Of a stretch of DNA of 17,652 nucleotides, positions 8,650 to 16,083 are shown in pieces. Location of the stretch: contig CACKJL010000018.1 in the NCBI GenBank assembly GCA_902600395.1, positions 1 through 17,652 of the forward strand, given 5' to 3'. Numbering within the stretch: the stretch's first letter is position 1; each line of letters begins with the position of its first letter. Made by a program: the position numbers and the translations under genes. The notes under the pieces were generated by a model. It worked only from the letters and a program-made list of their open reading frames with translations, was not told the DNA's origin and made no database searches. The stretch comes from an uncultured Prochlorococcus sp. GTDB taxonomy: Bacteria > Cyanobacteriota > Cyanobacteriia > PCC-6307 > Cyanobiaceae.

Positions 8650-8975
8650 TTAATAATCTCCTCAAGAATTTTTGCTTAATTACTTTCGCATTAATTGCTC
8701 CAATTACATTACCTGCTGGGGGAATCCAAAAAAGTTTAAATCAAAATAAGTTTCCTCATAATATAGATGAAATTATATTGACTTCCAATACTTCTCTTTA
8801 TGCTTGTCCCAAACTTCATGCTAAGGAATTATTAGTTCTTGATGTAGGTACAACTTTATCACTATTACGTAGCTGGAAAGTAAGCAAAAGAGAAACCTGG
8901 GTTAGGGTTGAATTAGCATCTAATAAATTTTTAGATGATCCCAATAAGATTTTAAAAGGCTGGATAAAAATGTAA
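8646..8975 (+). CDS. Small exported protein, possibly SH3-like
   Basis: This is a 109-residue protein of unproven function. Residues 1-25 look like a signal peptide: a lysine near the start, a hydrophobic stretch CLITFALIAPITL, then a likely cleavage zone around PAGG. The rest (about 40-109) reads TSNTSLYACPKLHAKELLVL, GTTLSLLRSW and ETWVRVELAS, ending KGWIKM. This pattern resembles a bacterial SH3 (SH3b) domain, with 'lnvRs.p......v..l..G..v.vl......W..V' followed by 'GWi'. The assignment is by pattern only. The ATG overlaps the gyrB stop (ATGA), indicating translational coupling, and crcB begins 3 nt after its stop. Periplasmic location is inferred from the signal peptide. Confidence 0.75.
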   Translation: MINNLLKNFCLITFALIAPITLPAGGIQKSLNQNKFPHNIDEIILTSNTSLYACPKLHAKELLVLDVGTTLSLLRSWKVSKRETWVRVELASNKFLDDPNKILKGWIKM

Positions 8976-8978
8976 ATT

Positions 8979-9344
8979 TTGGATTTTAGTTCAATATTTA
9001 TACTTCTATTTGGCAGTACTTTTGGATTGCTACTAAGAATATTTATACAAAACAATTTTAAAAAAAGTATAGGTTTTGATATACAAAATACTTCAATAGT
9101 AAATTTTTTATCATCTTTTTTTTTAGGCATTTTAGTAGCTTTAAATTTTATTAATAACGAAATATTAGTGTTATTTTATAGCGGTTTTTTAGGATGTTTT
9201 AGTACATTTTCTTCCTTTATATTTCAACTATTTATTCTTTTTAAGAAGAGAAAATTTCTAAGATTATTTTTTCACTATATTGAAGTGATAATTATTTCTT
9301 TCCTTTTCTTTTATTTAGGTTATTTTCTTATTAAGTTTTTTTAA
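8979..9344 (+). CDS. crcB: CrcB/Fluc fluoride channel subunit, copy 1
   Basis: CrcB (Fluc) proteins are small four-helix membrane proteins that dimerise in antiparallel fashion to export fluoride. This 121-residue copy is very hydrophobic with four predicted membrane segments (about 5-22, 38-57, 62-88 and 98-120). It keeps the first-helix arginine (R20 in GLLLR), the second-helix asparagine (N42 in IVNFLSSFFLG) and the helix-3 break motif GFLGCFSTFSSF (69-80), close to the family's GF.GG.TTFSTF. It starts at TTG (8979), because the frame is closed by a TAA at 8973-8975 and no ATG or GTG lies near. A second copy starts 2 nt after its stop, so the two are probably made together as a heterodimer, as in tandem pairs of other bacteria. 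No fluoride riboswitch is apparent upstream. Confidence 0.85.
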   Translation: MDFSSIFILLFGSTFGLLLRIFIQNNFKKSIGFDIQNTSIVNFLSSFFLGILVALNFINNEILVLFYSGFLGCFSTFSSFIFQLFILFKKRKFLRLFFHYIEVIIISFLFFYLGYFLIKFF

Positions 9345-9345
9345 A

Positions 9346-9675
9346 GTGAAAATAAATAATTTTATTTATATTCTTTTAGCTGCTTACCTAGCTACTTTTT
9401 TAAGATTAACTATAAATAATAACTTTTTAATTTCAATCATTGGATCATTTTTAGTTGGTTTTTTAATCAGTAAAAGATTAAGTTATAAAATTGAAAAAAT
9501 CTTTTTGAGTGGTTTTTTTGCTTGCTTTACATCGTTTAGTGGATTTATATATTTTTTGTACAAAATATTAGATCAAGGGGAGTGGATAAAATTTATAATA
9601 TTTTTTAATTTAATCATTATCGGAAATTTATTGGCAATGTTGATCGGGTTCTTGATAAGTAGAAAAATTACTTAG
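9346..9675 (+). CDS. crcB: CrcB/Fluc fluoride channel subunit, copy 2
   Basis: This is the second, shorter (109-residue) CrcB-like protein, starting at GTG 2 nt after copy 1. It has four hydrophobic segments, the conserved R20 (TFLR) and the helix-3 motif GFFACFTSFSGF (56-67). At the position of the pore asparagine it has serine: S30 in LISIIGSFLVGF, aligned with the usual 'LvN.lGSF.lG'. It keeps the following G-S-F, whereas copy 1 keeps the Asn but has lost that Gly. The two copies therefore differ in complementary places, which fits an obligate heterodimer, though this is inference. mgtE follows after 43 nt on the same strand. Confidence 0.8.
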   Translation: MKINNFIYILLAAYLATFLRLTINNNFLISIIGSFLVGFLISKRLSYKIEKIFLSGFFACFTSFSGFIYFLYKILDQGEWIKFIIFFNLIIIGNLLAMLIGFLISRKIT

Positions 9676-9681
9676 ATTTCA

Positions 9682-9726
9682 TATAATGGAGGTATTACCT
9701 TGGTAAGGGATAATATTTATGAATGA
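9682..9726 (+). promoter_or_regulatory. mgtE leader: -10-like box, GGAGGT and a possible 8-codon ORF
   Basis: TATAAT (9682-9687) is directly followed by GGAGGT (9688-9693), the strongest Shine-Dalgarno match I noticed in the window. It lies 25 nt before the mgtE ATG, too far to serve it, but 6 nt before a TTG at 9700. Reading from that TTG gives MVRDNIYE and a TGA at 9724-9726, overlapping the mgtE start at 9719. The mgtE frame itself is closed by a TAA at 9704-9706, and AAGGGA (9705-9710) is the likelier mgtE ribosome site. Whether the short ORF is translated is unknown. Confidence 0.3.
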
Positions 9727-11126
9727 AAATAATCTTGAAACAGTTACATCCCTATCTTCAGATTTAAGTTCACGAGAAAATATTACTTTTCAACTTGAGG
9801 AATTGCTTATTGCGGGAAATTATGATGAGGCAAAGTTACTGTTAGAGCCATCCCAACCTGTTGATATTGCAGATGCTATTGGAAGCCTTCCACAAATATT
9901 ACAGGCATTGGCATTTCGATTATTAAAGAAAAATGAAGCTATTGAGGTTTATGAATATTTAGATCCAGTAGTTCAGCAAACTTTATTAGAAAGACTTCGT
10001 TCAGGAGAAGTTTTAGAAATAGTTGAAAGAATGTCTCCTGATGACAGGGTTCAACTCTTTGATGAATTGCCTGCAAAAGTTGTACGAAAATTCTTATCTG
10101 CTCTTAGTCCTGGTGAAAGAAAGGTAACAGCTGAATTACTTGGATATGAGCCTGAAACTGCTGGAAGATTAATGACAACTGAATTTATTGATCTCAAAGA
10201 GATGCAAACAGCTGCTGAGGCCCTATCTTTAGTTAGAAAAAGAGCCCCATTTACTGAAACAATCTATAGTTTATATGTTACGGATAAAGAAAGACATTTA
10301 ACTGGTATTCTCTCTTTAAGAGACCTTGTAACCGCTGACCCTTCAAAGCCAATTGGAGACGTTATGACAAGAGATGTAGTTAATATCTCTACTAATACGA
10401 ATCAAGAAGAGGTTGCTAGAGCAATACAAAGATACGATTTTTTAGCTCTCCCAGTTGTTGATAAGGAAAAAAAGACTTGTTGGGATAGTAACTGTCGATG
10501 ATTTAATTGATGTTATCGAACAAGAAGCAACAAGAGACATTTATGCTGCGGGGGCAGTACAATCTGGCGATGAAGATGATTATTTCCAAAGTAGTTTGTT
10601 TACGATTGCTCGAAGAAGAATTTTATGGCTATTAATTTTGGTTTTAGCAAATGGATTAACGACCAAAGTTATAGCTATGAATGATCAAATATTAAAAGAA
10701 ATTGTTTTATTAGCTGCATTTATTCCACTACTTATAGGTACTGGGGGGAATGTTGGTGCTCAAAGTTCAACGGTGGTTATTCGAGGTTTAAGTACTCAGA
10801 AATTGAAGTCTCTTGGTGCGATTAAGGCAGTACTTAAAGAAGCAATAACAGGTGCTCTTTTGGGCGTTTTCATGATGCTTGTAGTATTTCCCTTCGCTTG
10901 GTGGCAAGGAGAAGGGCCTTTAATAGCATCTGCGGTGGGAATAAGTTTAATATCCATAACAACTTTAGCTGCTACAACAGGAGCGATCCTCCCTTTGTTG
11001 TTTGCCAGAATGAAATTGGATCCAGCCTTAATGTCTTCCCCTTTCATCACAACCGTTACTGATATTGCTGGTGTATTTATTTATCTCAGTACAGCAAAAT
11101 GGTTATTAAGCTCTTCATTAGGCTAA
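9719..11126 (+). CDS. mgtE: Magnesium transporter MgtE, frameshifted in this sequence
   Basis: MgtE is a homodimeric, Mg2+-gated magnesium channel of the plasma membrane. As written, the frame from 9719 ends at 10501 after 260 codons, and the remainder is in the +1 frame to a stop at 11124-11126. Removing one A from the A7 run at 10467-10473 (codon 250) restores 468 residues. The order is an N-terminal superhelical domain (about 25-130, with ERMSPDDRVQLFDELPAK), two CBS domains (about 150-270, with ETAGRLMTTEF, LTGILSLRDLV and LVGIVTVDDLI) and a five-helix membrane domain (about 295-468) carrying the family pore segment PLLIGTGGNVGAQSS (about 336-350). The break is inside the second CBS domain, so the written product would lack the whole pore. 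An indel error is the simplest reading. It sits after the crcB pair and before a sigma factor gene. Confidence 0.93.
10467..10473 (+). other. Frameshift site in mgtE (A7, expected A6)
   Basis: The written frame reads K-E-K-K-T-C-W-D-S-N-C-R-stop. Dropping one A gives K-E-K-R-L-V-G-I-V-T-V-D-D, a normal end of a CBS domain. The run contains the heptamer A AAA AAG in frame, the classic -1 slippery site of E. coli dnaX, but restoring MgtE needs a +1 shift, so that mechanism does not fit. Confidence 0.9.
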
Positions 11127-11193
11127 ATGCAGTAGGTATTTATTCTCATTTTTGTAAAAATGTGGATTTTTATGTTTAACTTTACATTTCTTA

Positions 11194-12229
11194 ATGGTAT
11201 TGTTTACAAAACATCATTCAACTTTCATGTCTTCTGAAACAATAAGTGAAAATAAAATAGCGTCAATCGCAAGTCTAAAAGCTAGTAATGATGTAGATCT
11301 AGTTCGATCATATTTGAGGGATATCGGAAGAGTTCCATTACTATCCCATGAGCAAGAAATTACTCTAGGTCGCCAAGTTCAAGAATACATGCAAGTTGAA
11401 AGAGCAGAATTGGAAATTATTGAATTAACAGGAGAGAAGCCTAGTGTTGATGAATTATCGACCAAATTAAACTTATCTACTTCCATAATTAAAAAAAGAT
11501 TGAGAGCTGGACAGAGAGCTAAAGAAAGGATGGTTGCAGCAAATTTAAGGTTGGTAGTAAGCGTTGCAAAAAAATATACAAAAAGAAACATGGAACTTTT
11601 GGATTTAATTCAAGAGGGAACTATAGGATTAGTAAGGGGAGTTGAAAAATTTGATCCAGCCAGAGGATATAAGTTTTCAACATATGCATATTGGTGGATT
11701 AGACAAGGCATTACAAGAGCAATAGCTGAAAAAAGCAGGGCGATAAGGCTACCAATTCACATAACTGAAATGTTGAATAAGTTAAAAAAAGGTCAAAGAG
11801 AGCTCAGTCAAGAAATGTCTAGAACTCCAACTGTGACTGAACTTGCTAAATACGTAGAGCTTCCTGAAGATGATGTTAAGGATTTGATGTGCAAAGCTGG
11901 GCAGCCAGTTAGTCTTGAAACCAAAGTTGGCGATGGAGAAGACACTGTTTTACTAGATTTACTTGCAGGGGGGCGAGGATTTGCCAGATGAACAAATAGA
12001 GATGGATTGTATGAGAGGTGATCTGCATTCTCTTTTACATCAATTACCTGATCTTCAATGTAGAGTATTAAGAATGAGATATGGAATGGATGGTGATGAG
12101 CCAATGTCTCTTACAGGTATAGGAAGGGTATTAGGGATAAGTAGAGATCGAGTGAGAAATCTAGAAAGAGATGGATTAAGAGGTTTAAGAAGACTCAGTG
12201 ACAATGTAGAAGCTTACTTTGTTTCTTGA
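11194..12229 (+). CDS. Group 2 sigma-70 family RNA polymerase sigma factor, frameshifted in this sequence
   Basis: This is a primary-like (type II) sigma factor that directs RNA polymerase to a subset of promoters. As written, the frame from 11194 ends at 11991 after 265 codons. Removing one G from the G6 run at 11968-11973 (codon 259) joins it to the frame ending at 12229, giving 344 residues. Region 1.2 is at about 35-65 (DLVRSYLRDIGRVPLLSHEQE). Region 2 is at about 115-185, with NLRLVVSVAKKYTKRNMELL, DLIQEGTIGLVRGVEKFD and FSTYAYWWIRQGITRAI. Region 3 is at about 187-260. Region 4 (about 275-340) has SLTGIGRVLGISRDRVRNLE. Region 1.1 is absent, as expected for group 2. The break would remove the -35-recognition helix. 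The start is uncertain: ATG 11194 gives MVLFTKHH..., ATG 11227 gives MSSETISENK, and neither has a Shine-Dalgarno sequence. Confidence 0.93.
11968..11973 (+). other. Frameshift site in the sigma factor gene (G6, expected G5)
   Basis: The written frame reads L-A-G-G-R-G-F-A-R-stop. With five G's it reads L-A-G-G-E-D-L-P-D-E-Q-I-E and runs on into region 4, the expected end of region 3 in cyanobacterial group 2 sigma factors. Confidence 0.9.
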
Positions 12230-13128
12230 ATAAATTCATATATTAGATTATTTGTTTTTTCAGGTTCTTCATCATGAGGACAATGACCAGCCCCATTAAT
12301 AATATCTAATCTTTTTATATTTTTGAATTGTTTCTTCCATTCTCTTGCTTCATTTAAAGATTCCCAAGGATCTTTTTCTCCCCAAATCAATTGGATTGGA
12401 GCATCAACCTTATCGAAAAGGTCAGTCGCGAGATAGTCATTAAATAAATTAATAAAACCACGAAATGCTTCTTTAGAGTTTTTCCTTTGGGAGGGTTGAT
12501 AAAGTATTTCAATCAATTCTTTATCGATATTTTTTCCTGAAGGGTAAGCTTGTTCAAGTATTTTCTTAATAACTTTTGGATTAGCAGCTCTTGTAAAAAG
12601 TGTGTTGCTAATTACTCTTTGTCTTACGATTGTTTTAAGGATGGGTCTTAGTAGATTCATTAATATATCACTTTTTTTTAAACGTTTATCATCCATAGTT
12701 CTTTGTGCACAATCAATCAAAATTACACCTTTGCAATTATTTTTGAGAATTTCAGCAGCTTTCAATCCAATAACACCACCAATTGAATTTCCTACTAAGT
12801 AAACAGGAGATTTTATTACCTCTGCACAAAATTTTGAAATTTGATTACCCCATAAGTCAAATGAATATTTAATTGAATTTTCTTTTTCAGCTTCGTAATC
12901 TAATAAGGCACTAGGCTGACTGCTTTTCCCAAATCCTAATAAGTCAATTGCGTAGCAGTTAGACAATTTCCCAAGAAAATCTTGATTATATCTCCAGTGG
13001 TTTTTTGATGCCCCAAATCCATGAATTAATAAAATATTGATATTTTTTTCAGAAGTAGATTCTTTTGATAAAGACCAGGAAATTTCCCAATTTTTCCATT
13101 TCCAAGTTTCAGATTTATTTAAAGACAC
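12214..13128 (-). CDS. Alpha/beta hydrolase fold protein
   Basis: This 304-residue protein has a complete alpha/beta-hydrolase signature. It has the oxyanion motif HGFG at 36-39 (LLIHGFGASKNHWR) and the strand-turn segment YAIDLLGFGKSSQP (59-72). The nucleophile elbow is G-N-S115-I-G-G, the acid is probably D253 in LIWGEKDPW and the base H282 in NGAGHCPHDEEP. A cap domain fills about 145-240. The substrate cannot be read from the sequence; cyanobacterial relatives of this type include esterases, haloalkane-dehalogenase-like enzymes and chlorophyll-dephytylase-like proteins. No signal peptide is seen, so it is probably cytoplasmic. Its 3' end overlaps the sigma gene by 16 nt tail to tail, and its start is 89 nt from the divergent sugar kinase gene. 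Confidence 0.9.
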   Translation of the reverse strand: MSLNKSETWKWKNWEISWSLSKESTSEKNINILLIHGFGASKNHWRYNQDFLGKLSNCYAIDLLGFGKSSQPSALLDYEAEKENSIKYSFDLWGNQISKFCAEVIKSPVYLVGNSIGGVIGLKAAEILKNNCKGVILIDCAQRTMDDKRLKKSDILMNLLRPILKTIVRQRVISNTLFTRAANPKVIKKILEQAYPSGKNIDKELIEILYQPSQRKNSKEAFRGFINLFNDYLATDLFDKVDAPIQLIWGEKDPWESLNEAREWKKQFKNIKRLDIINGAGHCPHDEEPEKTNNLIYEFIQETK

Positions 13129-13217
13129 TATAAATTTGATTTTAATTAAACTTTAATTCAAAAAAAAATTATTCGTTTTTAATAAATTATTCTTAGTTAA
13201 GAAAAAGCGTTCATTTT

Positions 13218-14216
13218 ATGAAGAAGAAAAAGGTCATATGTATTGGAGAGGCTTTAATAGACAGAATCAGAAATAAGTCAAATCAAGGATTTGCAGATTT
13301 TCTTGGTGGTGCGCCCGCTAATGTTGCTTGTGCATTGAGAAAATTAAAAATAGATTCAACATTTATAGGAAGTTTGGGTAGTGATGATTATGGAAAAAAA
13401 TTCATTACGCAATTTAATGAATTAGATGTAAATTTAGATTTTTTGCAATTAGATAAAGATGCATCTACTCGCGTTGTTAATGTAGATAGAGATCAATTTG
13501 GAGATCGTTTTTTTGCGGGCTTTGAGGAAAGTTCTCATTCGTGCTTTGCAGACGAAGTGCTTAGTAAGAAATTAATAGAAAAAGAAATTTTAAATTTGGA
13601 GAAATCTTTTCTAGAAACAAAATATTTGGTTACAGGAACGATCTTATTATCATCTCCAATATCAGCAGAGACTATTTTTTTTATTCTTGAACAGGCAAAG
13701 AAATCTGAAGTCCAAATAGTTATTGATTTGAATTGGAGAGAGGTCTTTTGGGATCATTCAAGCTTTTCATCAGAAATTAGTAAAGCTGCGAGAGTTAATT
13801 TAATCAAAAATTTTTTAAATCATGCAAATGTTTTAAAACTTGCCAAGGAAGAAGCAACTTTGTTTTTTGAGAATGAAAACCCCTCGCTAATATCTCAACA
13901 ATTGTCTAATAGACCAGATGTTATAATAACCGACGGCAAAAATCCTGTTGGATGGTATATCAATGGATTGCAGGGAATTACCGAAACTCCTTCTTCGCAA
14001 AAAATTGTTGATACAACTGGTGCAGGCGATGCTTTTCTAGCTGGCTTAATTTCAAAATTAATTTCTTCTGGCTACCCTTCAAATAAACTAGAGATAGAAG
14101 ATTGCATTAAGTTCGCAAGTGTTTGTGGATTATTAACTTGTCTTGGTGAAGGCGCTATCGAGCAACAGCCATATTATGAGAATGTTAATAAATTTTTGGG
14201 ATCTCTTATTTGGTAG
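13218..14216 (+). CDS. PfkB-family carbohydrate kinase, probably fructokinase
   Basis: This 332-residue enzyme phosphorylates a sugar with ATP in the cytoplasm. The N-terminus has VICIGEALID and the substrate-side glycine motif FLGGAPANVACALRKL (28-44). The C-terminal PfkB signature DTTGAGDAF (265-273) carries the catalytic base D271 and the anion-hole glycines. VIDLNWREVFW (168-178) and VIITDGKNPVGW fit the ribokinase fold. GGAPANVA together with the D-x-N-x-R block is typical of bacterial and plant fructokinases, so fructose is the best guess, but substrate is inferred. The ATG is preceded by the purine-rich GAAAAAGCG. The 3' end overlaps the opposing tsaE gene by 43 nt. Frame intact. Confidence 0.9.
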   Translation: MKKKKVICIGEALIDRIRNKSNQGFADFLGGAPANVACALRKLKIDSTFIGSLGSDDYGKKFITQFNELDVNLDFLQLDKDASTRVVNVDRDQFGDRFFAGFEESSHSCFADEVLSKKLIEKEILNLEKSFLETKYLVTGTILLSSPISAETIFFILEQAKKSEVQIVIDLNWREVFWDHSSFSSEISKAARVNLIKNFLNHANVLKLAKEEATLFFENENPSLISQQLSNRPDVIITDGKNPVGWYINGLQGITETPSSQKIVDTTGAGDAFLAGLISKLISSGYPSNKLEIEDCIKFASVCGLLTCLGEGAIEQQPYYENVNKFLGSLIW

Positions 14217-14623
14217 TGTCTTCCAAAATTTTTTGCATAACTAATTTCTATTTTCCAGAAATTATCAATAACTGGTTCTATTAATTCTGGCCATTCAATG
14301 ACTAAAATAGCTTGTTTTTGTATTGCCTCTTCTTCTTCTGAAAAAAAAACTTCTTTTGCAGAAGAAATATTTTCTATCCTGTATAAATCAAGGTGAATTA
14401 GCGGGATTTTTCCCGAGCTATAGTGATGCGATAAAGCAAATGTAGGGCTTGTAATGTCCTCAGTGATTGATAAGCCTTTGGCAATCCCTTGCACAAATGA
14501 AGTTTTCCCAGCTCCAATTGGACCTTGTAATAAAACAATTGATTGGGGATTTAATTTGTGTGAGAGGTTTTTTCCTAAATTTAAAGTCTCTTTTAAATTT
14601 TCAACAAACACAAAATTAGGCAA
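14174..14623 (-). CDS. tsaE: tRNA threonylcarbamoyladenosine biosynthesis ATPase TsaE
   Basis: TsaE (formerly YjeE) is the ATPase that works with TsaB and TsaD to install t6A at position 37 of ANN-decoding tRNAs. The 149-residue protein shows the P-loop LQGPIGAGKTSFVQGIAKGL (about 33-52), the switch segment DITSPTFAL, the Walker B-like HLDLYRIE and the conserved VIEWPE. All are family hallmarks, and the length is normal. The last 14 codons plus stop lie antisense to the end of the sugar kinase gene. It is divergent from ahcY, with only 24 nt between the two start codons as written. Confidence 0.95.
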   Translation of the reverse strand: MPNFVFVENLKETLNLGKNLSHKLNPQSIVLLQGPIGAGKTSFVQGIAKGLSITEDITSPTFALSHHYSSGKIPLIHLDLYRIENISSAKEVFFSEEEEAIQKQAILVIEWPELIEPVIDNFWKIEISYAKNFGRHYQIRDPKNLLTFS

Positions 14624-14647
14624 AAATCATTTATAGTTTAGTAGATA

Positions 14648-16081
14648 ATGTATTTACTAGATATGGTTATTGCAAATTCAGTTAAAACCTCTACACCTAA
14701 TTATGTTATTTCTGACATATCTTTAGCAGATTTTGGTCGTAAAGAAATTAAAATTGCCGAAACTGAAATGCCAGGATTAATGGCACTAAGGGATAGATAT
14801 CAATCTGAAAAGCCATTGAAAGGAGCAAAAATAGCTGGAAGTCTTCATATGACTATTCAAACAGCAGTCTTAATAGAAACTCTTGTTGATCTTGGTGCAG
14901 AAGTGAAATGGGCTTCATGCAATATTTTTTCAACTCAAGATCATGCTGCAGCAGCTATCGCAAATCAAGGAATTTCTGTATACGCAAAAAAGGGTGAAAC
15001 TCTTGATGAATATTGGCAATATACCCACTATATCCTTGATTGGGGTACAGACTCCCCAAATATGATTCTTGATGATGGGGGCGATGCAACTGGCTTATTG
15101 ATACTCGGCAGTAAAGCAGAAAAAGATTTATCTGTTCTAGATAATCCTGGTAATGAAGAAGAAATTGCTTTATTCAATTCTATTAAGTCTAAGTTGAAAC
15201 ATGATAGTAACTTCTATTCTAGGATTAAAACTAATATTATTGGTGTCACTGAAGAAACTACAACGGGAGTTGCAAGACTTTATCAACTGCAAAAGCAAAA
15301 TGCTTTACCTTTCCCTGCTATTAACGTTAATGATTCAGTAACTAAGAGCAAATTTGATAATTTATATGGCTGCCGAGAATCTTTAGTTGATAGTATTAAG
15401 CGCGCAACTGATGTGATGATAGCTGGGAAGGTCGCTTTAGTAATGGGTTTTGGAGATGTAGGGAAGGGCTCGGCCCAGTCATTACGCGGACTTGGTGCAA
15501 TCGTAAAAGTTGCTGAAGTCGATCCAATTTGTGCTCTTCAAGCAGCTATGGAAGGTTTTAGTGTTGTTACGCTAGATGATGTTGTGGAAGGTATAGATAT
15601 CTTTGTTACGGCTACTGGTAACTATCAGGTAATAACACATGAAAATCTTCTCAAAATGAAAGATGAGGCGATAGTTTGTAATATTGGACATTTCGATAAT
15701 GAAATTGATGTAGCTTCATTAAAAAATTATCAATGGGAAAATATTAAGCCGCAAGTTGATCACATAACTTTACCTAGTGGAAATAAAATCATCCTTTTAG
15801 CCGAAGGTAGATTAGTAAATTTAGGCTGCGCCACAGGCCATCCAAGCTTTGTTATGAGTAATTCTTTTACTAATCAAGTATTAGCTCAAATAGAACTTTT
15901 CAATAAGTCAGAGCAATATGCTAGAGAGGTTTATGTTTTACCAAAACATCTAGATGAAATGGTTGCTAGATTACATTTGGATAAAATTGGTGCAAAATTA
16001 ACCAAATTAACCAAAGAACAGGCTGATTATATTAATGTCTCTGTTGACGGACCTTATAAACCCGAACTTTATAGATATTAA
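14648..16081 (+). CDS. ahcY: S-adenosylhomocysteinase (adenosylhomocysteinase)
   Basis: AhcY hydrolyses S-adenosylhomocysteine to adenosine and homocysteine using bound NAD+, removing the inhibitor made by methyltransferases. The 477-residue reading has AGSLHMTIQTAVLIETL (63-79), the substrate-domain motif TQDHAAAAIA (96-105), the prokaryotic insert around 150-190, EETTTGVARLYQ (202-213), VTKSKFDNLYG (231-241), the Rossmann motif GFGDVGKGSA (267-276), CATGHPSFVMSNSF and the C-terminal KPELYRY. The most probable start is the second methionine (ATG at 14663, MVIANSVKTS), giving 472 residues, because the five extra residues MYLLD are not family-like. The leader before either start is far too short for a SAH riboswitch. 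The DedA gene begins 2 nt after the stop. Confidence 0.97.
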   Translation: MYLLDMVIANSVKTSTPNYVISDISLADFGRKEIKIAETEMPGLMALRDRYQSEKPLKGAKIAGSLHMTIQTAVLIETLVDLGAEVKWASCNIFSTQDHAAAAIANQGISVYAKKGETLDEYWQYTHYILDWGTDSPNMILDDGGDATGLLILGSKAEKDLSVLDNPGNEEEIALFNSIKSKLKHDSNFYSRIKTNIIGVTEETTTGVARLYQLQKQNALPFPAINVNDSVTKSKFDNLYGCRESLVDSIKRATDVMIAGKVALVMGFGDVGKGSAQSLRGLGAIVKVAEVDPICALQAAMEGFSVVTLDDVVEGIDIFVTATGNYQVITHENLLKMKDEAIVCNIGHFDNEIDVASLKNYQWENIKPQVDHITLPSGNKIILLAEGRLVNLGCATGHPSFVMSNSFTNQVLAQIELFNKSEQYAREVYVLPKHLDEMVARLHLDKIGAKLTKLTKEQADYINVSVDGPYKPELYRY

Positions 16082-16083
16082 GA

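Noticed and set aside
8640..8980. Fluoride riboswitch upstream of the crcB genes
   Set aside because: The upstream region is coding (gyrB end and the small exported protein) with a 3-nt gap before crcB, and I could not see the conserved fluoride-riboswitch core.
10467..10473. Programmed -1 ribosomal frameshift at A AAA AAG in mgtE
   Set aside because: A -1 shift leads to the wrong frame; restoring MgtE needs +1. I also saw no obvious stimulatory stem downstream.
14600..14662. S-adenosylhomocysteine riboswitch before ahcY
   Set aside because: Only 24-39 nt separate the divergent tsaE start from the ahcY start, too little for the known aptamer, and no GC-rich stems are present.
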